Positions 23,131-35,430 are shown, counted from the stretch's first letter. The stretch is 38,970 nucleotides of DNA from Haplomitrium mnioides (GCA_049999725.1 JBNGIS010017173.1:1-38970), one strand, 5' to 3'. The notes: generated from the letters alone by a model not told the origin. Made by a program: numbers and translations.

Positions 23131-23515
23131 ATGTTTGTAAAAAAAACTCAAAGACTGACTTCCAAGAAAGTAACAAATTTAAGATAACTCTAATTGGTTT
23201 ACACAACTCAAAGCTAATAAGCAAACTATCACCAGAGCATTAGTAAGGCCAACATTGCTTGGCTTTGGCTAGCACTCTTGGCTTTGGTTTGCTTATTAGC
23301 TTTGAGTTGTGTAAACCAATTAGAGTTATCTTGAATTTGTTACTTTCTTGGAAGTCAGTCTTTGAGTTTTTTTTACAAACATACTCTTGTTTATGATGGT
23401 TTTCTTTCTCCTTCCTCTTCCAATATTCTAAGTATTTTCACATTTATCTTCTTCATTGCAAGATGCTTGAAATCATCTTATTATTGCTCAAAATTAGCAA
23501 AAAAAATATGTCGAT
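22988..23515. repeat. Large palindrome: inverted repeat with ~230-bp arms and 60-bp spacer
   Basis: The left arm 22988-23226 is the reverse complement of the right arm 23287-23515, with few mismatches and a roughly 10-bp deletion in the right arm. Matching blocks include ATCGACATATTTTTTTGC on the left and GCAAAAAAAATATGTCGAT on the right, and the GCAAAC / GTTTGC inner ends. Each arm joins the LTR U5 end directly to the integrase tail. A transcript would form a long hairpin. Confidence 0.9.
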
Positions 23516-23569
23516 GGCCAGCATTGCATTCATATCGCCAAGATAGAACAAAGTACTTCGAATACTTGT

Positions 23570-23715
23570 ATAGCTATTGATTTTATTAGAGCTATTGAAG
23601 TTGAGTAAGCCATTTGAATGGTTGAGAACATGACCTAGCTTGTGTAGCAATAAGTAATAAGTCATACTGCTCCAACATCCGTATTGCTTCTTCTATTTGA
23701 GCAGGCTCTCTCATT
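23570..23715 (-). pseudogene. gypsy gag fragment, copy 1
   Basis: Read on minus, ATGAGAGAGCCTGCTCAA followed by GAAGAAGCAAT and CTAGGTCATGTTC matches the gag segment of copy 3 at about 35099-35190 (GAGAGAGCCTCTTCAACTAG, GAGGAAGCAATGC, TTAGGTCATGTCC). It sits directly inside the 5' LTR fragment, so most of the leader and early gag is missing. Confidence 0.7.
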
Positions 23716-23880
23716 GACAGTAACTTTAACCCTAAAAGTAAGCTTATACTACTTCACTTACAGTAACTTTAAAAGCAAATAACTTTAAAATAATTTCAAC
23801 CCTAAAAGTCATCCTCTACGACTTCCTTCACTCCTCTCTATTTTTTATACACATCACAACATCATGCTTGTACTATGACA
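23716..23880 (-). repeat. 5' LTR fragment of gypsy copy 1
   Basis: Only the U3-side ~165 bp remain. On minus it starts TGTCATAGTACAAGCATGAT and proceeds to GGAAGTCGTAGAGGATGAC and a GGGTTGAAA phrase. The U5 side is missing and the gag fragment follows at once. The outer end abuts the ATAAT duplication and the main array. Confidence 0.82.
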
Positions 23881-26800
23881 ATAATTATTGAAACTCTTGG
23901 CAATATTGCCTCCACTATCTAACTAATCCAACATTAGTGTAACCATTTTCAAAGCTCTCAACAATAGTACGACTATTGTCTAACCAGCAATAGTAGATCA
24001 AACCTATCAAACATTAATGTCGAAGCTCTTGAAAATAGTACATTTATTGTACAACCTATCAACATTGCAGTCAAAGCTCTTGACAAAAGCGCATTTATTC
24101 TACAAACTATCTAGATTAAATTTGAAGCTCTTGAAAAAAGCACATCTATTGTACAACTTATCAACATTACAATTGAAGCTCTAAACAACATTACATCTAT
24201 ATTTCAAACTATCAAACATTACAATCAAAGCTCTTAATAATTGTACATTATTATACAACCTATCAACATTACAAACAAACTCTTGACAATAAATAATACA
24301 TGAATTCTACAACCTATCAAACACTACAGTCAAAGATTTTTCTATAGTACATCTTTAATACAACCTATCAACATTCCAACCAAAGCTCTTTACAATAGTA
24401 CATCCATTCTACAACCTATCAAACATTACAATCAAAGTTGTTGACAACAATACATCCACTTAACAACCTATCAACAAGACATTCGAAGGTCTTGACAATA
24501 GTTCATCTACTTCACAACCTATCAAACATTATGGTTGAGGCTCTTAACAATGCTACATAACCTATCAAACAATACAATCAAAGCTCTTAATAATAATGCA
24601 TCTATTCTACAACCTATCAAACATTACACTTGAAGCTCTCACAATAGTACATCTATTCTACAACCCATCAACATTACAGTCGAGGCTCTTGACAATAGTG
24701 CATCTATTGGACAATTTGTCAAATATTACAATCAAAGTTTTTGACAATAGTATATCGATTCTACAACCCATCAACATTACAATCAAAGTTGTTGACAATA
24801 GCGCATCCATTGCACAACCTATCAAACACTATAGTCTAAGGTTTTCACAATAGTAAATCCATTCTACAACTAATCAAGCATTACAGTCAAATCTCTTGAC
24901 ATTCATACATCTATTCTACAACTCATCAACATTATAATTGAAGCTCTTGACCATTGTAAATCCAATCCACAACCTACCAAACAATATAGTCAAATTTCTT
25001 GACAATAATACATATATTCTACAACTTATCAACAATAAACTCAAAGCTCTTGCCAATAGTACATCCATTCCACAACCAATCAAGCACTACAGCTGAGGCT
25101 CTTAATAGTAGAAATCATTCTACAACCTATATAAAGTTAGAGTTGAAGCTCGTGACAATAGTACATCCATTTTCCAAGCTATCAAACACTAAATTCAAAG
25201 CTCTTGACAATAGTATATCCATTCTGCAGCGTATCAAACATTACAGTCAAAGCTCTTGACAATACATCCATCGTACAACCTACAATATTACAATCAAAGC
25301 TCTTGGCAATAGTAAATCCATTCTATAACCTATCAAACATTATAGACAAAACTCTTGACAATAATTCATCTATTCTACAACCTATCAACACTGCAATCAA
25401 AGCTCTTGACAATAGTACACCCATTCTAAAACCTATCAACATTAGAATCAAAGCTCTTAACAATATTACATCTAATCTAGAAGAAGCTTTTAAACATTAG
25501 AGTCAAAGCTCTTGACAATACAACATCCATTGTACAACATATCAACTTTACATTCAAAGCTTTTGGCAATAGTACTTCTGTTCTACAACTTATCAAACAA
25601 TGCAGTCAAAGCTCTTGAGGATTGTACATCCAATCTAAAACCTAAACACTACAGTCGAATCTTTTGACAATAGTATATCTATTCTACAATCTATCAAACA
25701 TTATAGTCAAATTTGTTCACAATAATACATCCATTTTGTAACATACTAAACATTAAGGTCGAACCTCTTGACAATAGTACATCCAATCTACAACCCATCA
25801 ACAATGTAGTTAAAGTTGTTGACAATAGTGCATCCAATCTACAACCCATCAACAATACAGTTAAAGTTGTTGACAACACTACCCTCAAAACTCTTAACAA
25901 GAATACATTCATTCTACAACCTATCAAACACTACAGTCGAAGCTCTTGACAATAGTACATCCATTCTAATACCTATCAAACACTACAATCAAAGCTCTTG
26001 ACAATAGTACATCTATTCTACAACCTATCAAAAATTACAATCAAAGTTCTTGACAATAATACATCGAGTGTACAATCTATGAACATTACAATCAAAGTTA
26101 TTGAAAATAGTACATTTATTCTACAATCTATCAACACTAAAGTCGAAGTTTTAGACATTAGTACATCCATTCTACAACCTATCAAACATTACAGTCAAAG
26201 CTTTTGACAATAATTCATTCATTTTACAACCTACCAATTTTATAGTCAAAGCTCTTGACATTACTACATCCATTCTACAACCTATCAACATTACAAGTAA
26301 AGCTTTTTGACAATAGTGCATCCAATCTACAAGTTATCAAAAATTAGAGTCAAAGTTCTTGACAATAGAACATCCATCGTACAACATATCAACATTACAA
26401 TCGAAGCTCTTGACAATAGTGCATCCATAGTAAAACCTATCAAAAATAAAACTGAAGTACTTGACATAGTACAACGTATCAACATTACAACCAAAGCTCT
26501 TGACAATAGTACATCCATTCTACAACCTATCAAACATTGTGATCAAAGCTCTTAACAATAGTACATCTATTCTACAACCTATAAAACACTACAGTCAAAG
26601 CTCTTGGCAATAGTACATCCATTCTAAAACCTATCAAACGTTATAGCCAAAGCTCTTTATAATAGTACATCTATTCCACAACTTATCAAACATTAATGTT
26701 GAGGCTTTGACAATAGTACATCAATTCTACAACCTATCAAACACTACTGTCGAAGCTCTTGGCAATAGAACGTCCATTCCACAACCCATAAAACAATACA

Positions 26801-29800
26801 ATCAAGGCTTTTCACAATCAAACATTCATTCTACAACCTATCAATAGCATACCCAAAGCTATTGACAATAGTGCATCCATCTCACAACCTTGCAACATTA
26901 CAATCAAAGATATTAACAATATTGCATTTATTCTACACGATATTAACACTAAAGTTGATCCATTCTACAATCTATCAACACTATACTCGAAGCTCTTGAC
27001 ATCACTACATCCATTCTACAACCTATGAACATTACAATTAAAGCTTTTGACAATAGTGCATCCAATTACAAGCTATCAAACATTAGAGTCAAAGCTCTTG
27101 ACAATAGAACATCCATTGTATGACATATCAACATTACAGTCGAAGCTCTTGACAATAAAACATCCATCGTACAACCTATCAACATTACAAGCACAGTTCT
27201 TCACAATAGTAAATATATTCTACAACCTATCAAACATTATACTCAAAACTCTTCACAACAATTCATCCATTCTACAACCAATCAAAGCTCTTGACATCAG
27301 TACATCCAGTCTACAATCTATCAACATTACAATTTAAGCTCTTGAGAACATTACATCCAATCTAAAAGCCTTCAAATAATAGAGTCAAAGTTCTTGACAA
27401 TACAACATTCATCGTACAACATATCAACATTACAATCAAAGCTTTTTATAATAGTACATTTGTTCTAAAACTTATCAAACATTAAAGTCAAAGCTCTTGA
27501 CGATAGTACATCCATTTTAAAACCTATCAAACATTAAAATCGAAGCTCTTGACAATAATGCATCTATTTTACAACCTATCAAACACCATAGTCGAAGCTC
27601 TTGGCAATAATACATCCATTTTGCAACATATTAAACATTATAGTCGAACATCTTGACAATAGTACATCCAATCTACAACCCATCAACAATACAATCAAAG
27701 TTATTGATAATAATACATCCATTCCACAACCTATCAAACATTGTGATCGAGGCTCTTGACAATAGTTCATCCATTATACAGCTTGCGAAATATTACAAAC
27801 AAATATCTTGATATTAGTACATCCACTTCAAACCCTATCAAATATTAAATTCAAAGCACTCGACAATAGTGCATTCATTCTACAACCTATCAAACATTAT
27901 AATGGAAACATTTGACAATATTACATCCATTCTAAAACCTATCAACATTACAACCAAAGCTCTTGATAATAGTACATCCATTCTACAATGTTTCAAATGA
28001 TACACTCAAAGCTCTTGACAATAATACATCCATTCTACAACCAATCAAACACTACAGTCAAAACTCTTCACAATAGTACATTCATTCTACAACCTATCAA
28101 ACATTACAATTAAAGCTCTTGACAATATTACATCCATTTTACAACTTATAAACAAGACAGTCAAAGCTCTTAACAATAGTACATCCATTCTACAATCTAT
28201 CAAACATTACAGTCAAAGCTCTTGAAAAAAATTCTATAGCCTGTCAACACTATGGTTGAAGCTCTTGACATCACTACATCCATTCTACAATCTATAACCA
28301 TTACAGGTAAGGCTCTTAACATAGTATGGAATGCCTATATTATTTTCAAGAGTTGTACAATGGATGTACTTTTGTCAAGAGCATTGACTATAGTGTTTAT
28401 AAGTTGTGTGATGTAGGCATTCCATACTATGCACATCATACTACCACCTATCAAATATTACAATCAAAGTTCTTGACAATAATACACCCATCGCACAACC
28501 TATTAGCAAAACACTCAAAGCTCTTGACAATATTGCATCCATTCTACAACCTATCAACCATTAACGTCCAAGCCAATATAACATCTATTGTACAACCTAT
28601 CAACACTATAGTCGAACTTGATAACAATAGTAGATCTCTTCTACAACTTATCAAACATTACACTCAAAGGTCTTGAAAATAATACATCTATTGTACAATA
28701 TATCAACATTACAATCAAAGCTCTTCACAGTAGTACATCCATTGCACAACCTATCAACAATAAAGTCATAGCTTTTGAAAACCTTGTATCTATTATATAG
28801 CCCATCAACATTTCAGTCAAAGTTCTTTACAATAATACATCCATAGTACAACCTATCAATATTAAAGTTGAAGTTCTTAAAAATAATACATCTATGGTGC
28901 AATCTATCAACATTAAAGTCAAAGCTCTAATCAACAGTACATCCATTGTACAATCTGTCAAACATTATAGTCAAAGCTCTTCACAATAGAACATCTATCG
29001 TACAACTTCACTATTACAACCAAAGCTCTTGGCAATAGTACATCCATTCTAGAACCTTTCAAACATTACAATCAACCCTATTGACAATAGGAAATTCATT
29101 CTAAAACCTATCAAAGAATCTAGTCAAATCTCTTGACAATAGTACATCTATTCTACAACCTATCAAACATTATAATCAAAGCTCTTTACAATAGCACATT
29201 CATCCTAAAATTTATAAACATTACAGTTGAAGTTTTTGACAATAGTACATCAATTCTACAACCTATCAAAATTAATGTCGAATCTCTTGACAACAATACA
29301 TCCGTTCTACAATGCATCAAACAATATAGTCAAAGCTTTTGACAACAATATATAAAACATTGTAGTCAAAGCTCTTAACAATAGTGTTAGCTTTGTTCAA
29401 CCTATCATCATTGCAGTCAAAGCTCATAACAATAGTAATCCATTCTATAGTCTATCAACAATACAGTCGAAGCTCTTGACAATAGTACATCCATTCCACA
29501 ACCTATCAAACATTGTGGTCAAGCTCTTGACAATAGTTTATCCATTGTACAACCTACCAAACACTACAAACAAATGTCTTCACATTAGTACATCCACTTC
29601 AAAACCTATCAAGTATTAAATTTAAAGCTCTCAACAACGGTGCATTCATTCTACAACTTATCAAACATTATAATCAAACCTCTTGACAATATTAAATTCA
29701 CTCTAAAACCTATCAACATTACAACCAAATCTCTTGATAATAGTACATCCATTCCACAAAGTTTCAAACAATACACTCAAAGCTCTTAAAAAGAGTACAT

Positions 29801-32602
29801 CCACTCTACAACCAATCGAACACTACACTCAAAGCTCTTGACAATAGTACATCCACTTTACAACATATCAAACATTACAATCAAATCTCTTTACAATAGC
29901 ATATTCATCGTAAAATTTATAAACATTACAGTTGAAGTTTTTGACAATACTTCATCTATTCTACAACCTATCAAACATTATAGTCGAGGCTCTTCACAAT
30001 AGTACATCTATTTTATAGCTTTTCAAACAACATAGTCAAAGCTCTTGAAAATAATGCATTTATTCTACAACCTATCAAATGTGATACTCAAAGCTCTTAC
30101 AATAGTACATCCATTCTACACCCCATCAACATTACAAACAAAGCTCTTGATAATAGTACATCCATTTCACAACATGTCAAACATTATAGTCGAAGCTTTG
30201 ACAATATTACATCTATTTTATAGCCTATTAAGCACTATAGTTGAAGCTCTTGACAATAATACATCCATTCTACAACATGTTCAACATTATAGTTGAAGCT
30301 CTTGACAATAGTACATCCATTCTACAACCCATCAACATTACAATCAAAGTTGTTGCCAATACTGCATCCATTCTACAGCTTATCAAACATTACACTCGAA
30401 ACTCTCAACAATAGTACATCCATTCTACAATCTATGAAGCACTACAATCAAAGCTCTTGAAAATAGTACGTCTATTTTACAACCTATCAAACACTATAGT
30501 CAAAGCTCTTGACAATAGTACATTCATTCTAAAACCTATTAAACAATACAATCAAAGCTTTTGAAAATAATTTTTCTATTCTACAACCTGTCGAACAACA
30601 CAGTCAAAGCTCTTGGCAATAGAACATCCATCATACAATATATCAACATTACAGCCAAATCTCTTGACAATAGTACATCTATTCTACAACCTATGAAACA
30701 TTACAATCAAAGTTCTTGACAATAGTACATCCATCATACAACCTATCAACATTGCAATCAAAGCTATTGACAATAGTGCAATTATTCTACAAGCCATCAA
30801 TACAAGAGTCAAAGCTCTTGACATCACTACATCCATTCTACAACCTATCAAACATTTTAGTTGAAGCTCTTGACAACAATTCATCCATTCTACATTCTAT
30901 CAAAACTACAATTAAAGCTCTTGCCATCACTACATCCATTCTACAACCTATCAACATTACAGCCAAAGCTCTTGACAATCATACATCTATTCTACAAGTT
31001 ATCAAATATTAGAATCAAAGTTCTTGTCAATATAGCATCCATCATACAACATATCACCATTACAATCGAAGCTCTTGACAATTGTACATCCATTCTACAA
31101 CAAATCAAACAGTACAGTCAAAGTTCTTGACAATAATACATCCATTTTATAGCCTATCAATAATACAATCAAAGCTCTTGACAATAGTACATCTATTGTA
31201 CAACCTATCAAACATTACAATCAAAGTTCTTGGCAATAGTACATCCACTTCCAAACCTATTAAATATTAAATTCAAAGCTCTTGACAAAAGTACATCCAT
31301 TCTACAACTTATCAAACATTATAGTCAAAACTCTAGGCAATTTTGCATCCATTCTACAACTTATCAATATTATAATCAAAGCTCTTGACAATAATACATT
31401 GATTCTACAACCTTTGAAACATTACAGTCAAAGCACTTGACAATAGTACATCCATCATGTAGCCTATCAACATTACACTCGCAGCTCTTCACAATAATAT
31501 TACATCCATTCTACAACCTATAAAACATTACACTCAAAGCTCTTGACAATAATACATCCTTTCTACAATCTATCAACATTAATGTAGAAGCTCTTGACAA
31601 TAGTACATCCATTCTACAATGTATAAAATATAATAGTCAAATATTTTGACAATAGTACATCAAACATTATACTTGAAGCTCTTGACAATAGATCATCCAT
31701 TCCACAACCTATCAAACATCATTGTCAAGCCTCTTAACAATAATACATCTATTTTACATCCTATCAAACAATATAATCAAAGCTCTTGACAATAATATAT
31801 GTGTTCAACAACGTTTCAAACAGTACAATCAAAGCTCTCACAATAGTACATTCATTCTACAACCCATCAACAATTACAAATGAAGCTCTTGACAATAGGG
31901 CATCTATATCACAACCTGTTAAACATTACAATCGAAGCTTTTCACAACAGTATATCCATTCTACAACCTATCAAACACTAAAGTCCAAACTCAAGACAAT
32001 AATACATTCACTATACAACCTATTAAACACTAAAGTCTGAGTTCTTGACAATAGTACATCCATTCTACAACCCATCAACATTAGAGTCGAAACTCTTGAC
32101 AATAGTGCATTTGTTGCAGAACCTATCAAACAATATAATCAAAGCTCTTGACAATAGTACATCCATTCTACAACCAATCAAACATTATAATCGAAGCTCT
32201 TAAAAATAGTGCATCTATTCTACAACCTATCAATATTACTATCAAAGCTCTTGACAATGGTGCATCCATTCTACAACCTTTCTCACAATACAATCCAAGC
32301 TCTTGACAATAGTACATCTATCATACAACATATCAACATTACAAAAGAAGCTTATGGAAAAAGTATATTTAATCTAGAACTTATCATATGTTAGAGTCAA
32401 AGCTCTTGACAATACTTCATATATTCTAGAACTTGTCAACACTACAGTCAAATCTCTTCACATCAATACATTCATTATGCACCCTATCAATAGTACCATC
32501 AAAGTTATTGACAATATTACATCCAATCTACAAGTTATCAAACACTAGAGTCAAAGCTCTTGACAACACATCATCTATCGTACAACATATCAACATTCCA
32601 AT
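23881..32602. repeat. Main tandem array of 51/52-bp units (satellite-like)
   Basis: Each unit reads approximately CTCTTGACAATAGTACATCC, then ATTCTACAACCTATC, then AACATTACAGTCAAAG. Variants with CAAC give a 51-bp period and those with CAAAC give 52 bp. At this length there are roughly 165-170 units. Units are AT-rich and differ by scattered substitutions and small deletions. Because 51 is 17 codons, runs of CAAC units stay open and produce repetitive peptides, but each 52-bp unit shifts the frame and stops are common, so I do not call a gene. Longer segments recur as higher-order repeats, for example 27715-28020 with 29488-29800. The right boundary is the end of a gypsy LTR, so the array probably resumes beyond the inserted elements. 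Confidence 0.93.
28321..28430. repeat. Inverted array patch between perfect 17-bp inverted repeats
   Basis: ATAGTATGGAATGCCTA at 28321-28337 is exactly reverse-complemented at 28414-28430. The 76 bp between them are array sequence in reverse orientation (GTTGTACAATGGATGTAC, TTGTCAAGAGC). This is the only reversed array segment I found. The 17-bp arms are not part of the usual unit. Confidence 0.9.
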
Positions 32603-32961
32603 TATAAGAGAACTCAAAGACCAAATCCAAATTAGTAAGAACTCATAGTGAATTCTAGTAGAGCTCCTCAACCAAATGCTAATAATGCAAGCAAAAGCCA
32701 AGCAACCAAAGAACCCAAGTGATTCGAGAGGAACTCCATAATAAAGAGTGGGGCTATGAAGCCCTTCTATTTATACAAGAGAAGAGGGTGTCATCCCTCT
32801 TACTTTAACCACAAGTCACTTCTAATTTCAACCCTAAAACTCTAAAAGTAGCTTCAAAAGCAAAGTAATCTTATTTCAACCCTAAAAGTGACCTTCTACC
32901 ACTTCTTTCACTCCTTTCTATTTTCTTATAAACAGCACAACATCATGCTTATACTATTACG
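32603..32961 (-). repeat. 3' LTR of gypsy copy 2
   Basis: About 359 bp. On minus it starts CGTAATAGTATAAGCATGAT (T to C at the first base) and carries TATAAATAGAAGGGCTTCAT, a TATA-like promoter stretch also present in copy 3. It is preceded on minus by the purine-rich GAAGGCGAGGAT tract. Confidence 0.85.
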
Positions 32962-34160
32962 TAATCCTCGCCTTCTAATCAATAGCGTCCTCATCATGGC
33001 TAATGGTTTCAAATAATTGAATAGCTTCTTGAGCAATCTCAAGGTTAGAACATGGTTCCCAAGTAGCATTATGAAACATATATCCCTTCCACAAAAACTT
33101 TATATTGAACCTGAGGATGTCCTCCACGCTTGAGTACTCACTTAGCCAAAATACGGTCCACCTCATATTCTTCATCATCATCAAGAACAATATGTAGAGA
33201 AGGAATTTAAACACAATTCAGAAAAAGAAGATGGACTAGAAACAAAAGGTTTAAGTGTAGATATATAGAATGCATGATGAATCTTCATATGGAAAGGAAG
33301 ATCAAGTACGCAATAGGAGAAATAACTTGAGAAATTGAGAAAGGACCAATCCAAGCAATCCAAGCTAGAGATAACTTACAGACTTGAGTAACTAAAGAAA
33401 AAGAAAGATTATGAGTAGAAAGTATAACTTGGTCACCTAAACCATAGGAAAATTCACAACAATGTTTATTGACATATTTTTTGCCGATTTTGAGCAATAA
33501 AAAGATGGATTTGTGCATCTTGCAAAGAAGAAGGTAAATGAAACAGAAAGGTAGAAAGACTTAGAACTTGGAAGAGGAAGGAGAAAGCAAACCATCGAGA
33601 ACAAGAGGATGTCGACCATAATTAAAAAAGAAAGGAGAAATCCAACACTTGTTTGTTTGGAGTTGTTGAATGCAAACTCTACAACCGGCAAGAAACTATT
33701 CCAATTCGTGTGATAAACATTGATAAATGCTCAAAGCATATCCTCCATAGTGTAATTTGTGGTTCAGTCTGCCCATCTATTTGAGAATGATAAGCCGTAG
33801 GCATAGATAGTTTGGTACCTAAAAGTGTGAACAATTCTCGTCAAAACTTCTTAGTGAATTGTAGATCTCTATCAAACATTAACACCTTTGGCATTCCATG
33901 ATATCAGAAGACTATATCAAAGTAAATCTTTGCCAATTGTGGAGCATCCAACATATCCACCGTTGGTGCTAGATGAATTTGTTTGCTTAGCTTATCCACA
34001 AACACCACAATGATAATAAACCCACGAGATGTGGTTGGAAGCAAAGTAACAAGATCTAAACTTACATGTAATCACCGATTGGTAGGAATTGGTAGTGGTT
34101 GAAGAAGGTCAATTGCTTTTTGGTTTGAAGCCTTGCTTCACTTATAGCTTTCACAAGAAT
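32962..34160 (-). pseudogene. gypsy integrase and chromodomain remnant, copy 2
   Basis: The minus strand shows, in order: a damaged zinc finger (SCESY where copy 3 has SCESC), an integrase core with HGMPKVLMFDRDLQF near 33890, the tail with FHMKIHHAFYISTL at about 33290-33260, and a chromodomain whose second half is well kept (FLWKGYMFHNATWEP, SNLEIAQEAIQLFE) near 33130-33000. Frameshifts and stops separate the blocks. A chromodomain at the integrase end is the hallmark of plant chromoviruses. Confidence 0.85.
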
Positions 34161-34537
34161 GGTAATAGTGCAAGCATGATGTTGTGTTATTTATAAGAAA
34201 ATAGAGAAGAGTGAAGGAAGTGACAGAGAGTCACTTTTAGGGTTGAGATAAGATTACTTGTCTTCAAAGTTACCTTTAGAGTTTTAGGGTTGAAATTAGA
34301 AGTAACTTAAAAGTGAAGAAAGAGGGGTGACACCCTCTTCTCTTGTATAAATAGAAGGGCTTCATGGCTCCACTTCTCATTCTGGAGTTCCTCTTAATTC
34401 GGTTTGGCTCTTTGGTTTCTTGGCTTTGGCTACCACTCTTGGCTTTTGTTTGCTTATTGGCTTTGAGTTGTGTAACTTTATTAGAGTTATCTTGAAGTTG
34501 TTACTCATTTGAAAGTTGGTCTTTGAGTTTGTTTACA
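34161..34537 (+). repeat. 5' LTR of gypsy copy 3
   Basis: 377 bp, beginning GGTAATAGTGCAAGCATGAT (first base changed from T) and ending GAGTTTGTTTACA. It includes TATAAATAGAAGGGCTTCAT near 34347, the likely core promoter of the family. Confidence 0.9.
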
Positions 34538-34538
34538 T

Positions 34539-34550
34539 TGGTATCAGAGC
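34539..34550 (+). other. Primer-binding site for initiator Met tRNA
   Basis: TGGTATCAGAGC is complementary to the 3' end of plant initiator Met tRNA, the usual minus-strand primer of plant gypsy and copia elements. It lies one base after the LTR end. Confidence 0.95.
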
Positions 34551-34569
34551 CACGTATCTGTTTGGTGGA

Positions 34570-35430
34570 ATGGAGAATCAAGAAGTGAGGATTCAAACAA
34601 TGCAACAACAAATTGAACATCTTTTTTTTCCTTTTAAAAGTTCAAATGAAAATGGGAAAAAATACACATTTTCAAGAAGAAGAAAGTCATTAGCGGTTTC
34701 CCAAACCAAAAGCATATGATAGGAAGACGGTTTCTGACATATCTGAGAATTTTTTGTTTGATTGCGAGCAATACTTTGAGACTACAAACATCAGATATGA
34801 TGGTTGAAGAATTTTATTTGTTACAAGTCAATTGGAATGAGTGGAAAAACCTTGGTGAATTTGTTGCTCCAATTGCTTATTGGAAAGAGTTTTAAAAAGC
34901 AGTGAGTTTAAGATTTAGGGTTCTGAATGCTCCAAAAGTGGCTAGAGATTGATTGGAAAAATTGAAGCAACTTGGTACGGTGAGGAGCTATGTCACACAA
35001 TTTCAAAATATCATTATACGAATTCCTAATATGGGCAAGGGAGAAGCTTTAGATCAATTTGTTTGAGGATTGAAGCCTCGCACTAGAATAGAAATGATAA
35101 TGAGAGAGCCTCTTCAACTAGAGGAAGCAATGCTTATGGCTGAATGATACGACTCACTCATATCAACTACCAAAGTTAGGTCATGTCCATAACAAGCTCT
35201 ACCAAATGTTTGTGTGCCACCAAATAAGGTTGTACTTATGAAGATTGATGTGGGCACAAAGAGTGGCACTCACGATGTAGAGTGTGAGCGCATACGCCAA
35301 AATGGAGGATGCTTTCATTATCGACAACTTAGTCATATGATTGCAAATTGCCCACATTTCTAAGGTCGACTACGCGCTCTTGTTCAAGCAACAATTGTTG
35401 AAGAAGAAACTCAAGAAAACAAGTGACCTT
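34570..35430 (+). pseudogene. gypsy gag remnant, copy 3
   Basis: The start MENQEVRIQTMQQQIEHL is typical of gag, but the frame breaks after about 50 codons and continues only as pieces (FDCEQYFETTNIRYD, KPRTRIEMIMREPLQLEEA). A zinc knuckle lies at 35310-35351: CFHYRQLSHMIANC. The second Cys of the C-x2-C-x4-H-x4-C pattern is Tyr, so it could not bind zinc normally. Confidence 0.85.

Larger units (their letters stand above)
22079..23880 (-). mobile_element. Rearranged Ty3/gypsy chromovirus (copy 1), nested in the array
   Basis: On the minus strand the ends are TGTCATAGTAC at 23880 and CCTTTACA at 22079, in the TG...CA form. The element is flanked by perfect 5-bp direct repeats ATAAT (22074-22078 and 23881-23885). 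Reading 5' to 3' on minus it holds a 5' LTR piece, a gag remnant, an inverted copy of the pol-end/LTR-end block, a 60-bp spacer, the same block in sense, the pol C-terminus with a chromodomain remnant, and the full 3' LTR. It cannot be autonomous. The matching target duplication shows that it inserted as a unit, so the rearrangement either predates integration or left both ends intact. Confidence 0.88.
32603..34160 (-). mobile_element. Ty3/gypsy chromovirus copy 2, 3' portion
   Basis: This minus-strand element shows its 3' LTR at the array border and the integrase-chromodomain part of pol further right. It is interrupted at 34160 by copy 3. The break falls in the region encoding the integrase zinc-binding motif, so the remaining 5' part probably lies beyond the window. 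The outer LTR end is TATAAG rather than TGTAAA on the plus strand. Confidence 0.87.

Noticed and set aside
28326-28676. 116-codon frame starting MECLYYFQELYNG
   Set aside because: It begins in the 17-bp inverted repeat and then reads ordinary array units; this is a by-product of the inverted patch.
23881-32602. CRISPR-like array
   Set aside because: Units are contiguous with no unique spacers, identity between repeats is low, and the sequence is a plant nuclear genome.
24596-32648. Dozens of 60-100-codon open frames in the array with repeated phrases such as LTIVHPFYNLSTLQSKL and ALDNSTSILQPINIT
   Set aside because: They are the 51-bp unit read in its open frames. 52-bp units shift the frame and stops recur every few units, there is no exon or start context, and the same DNA gives different peptides in two frames.
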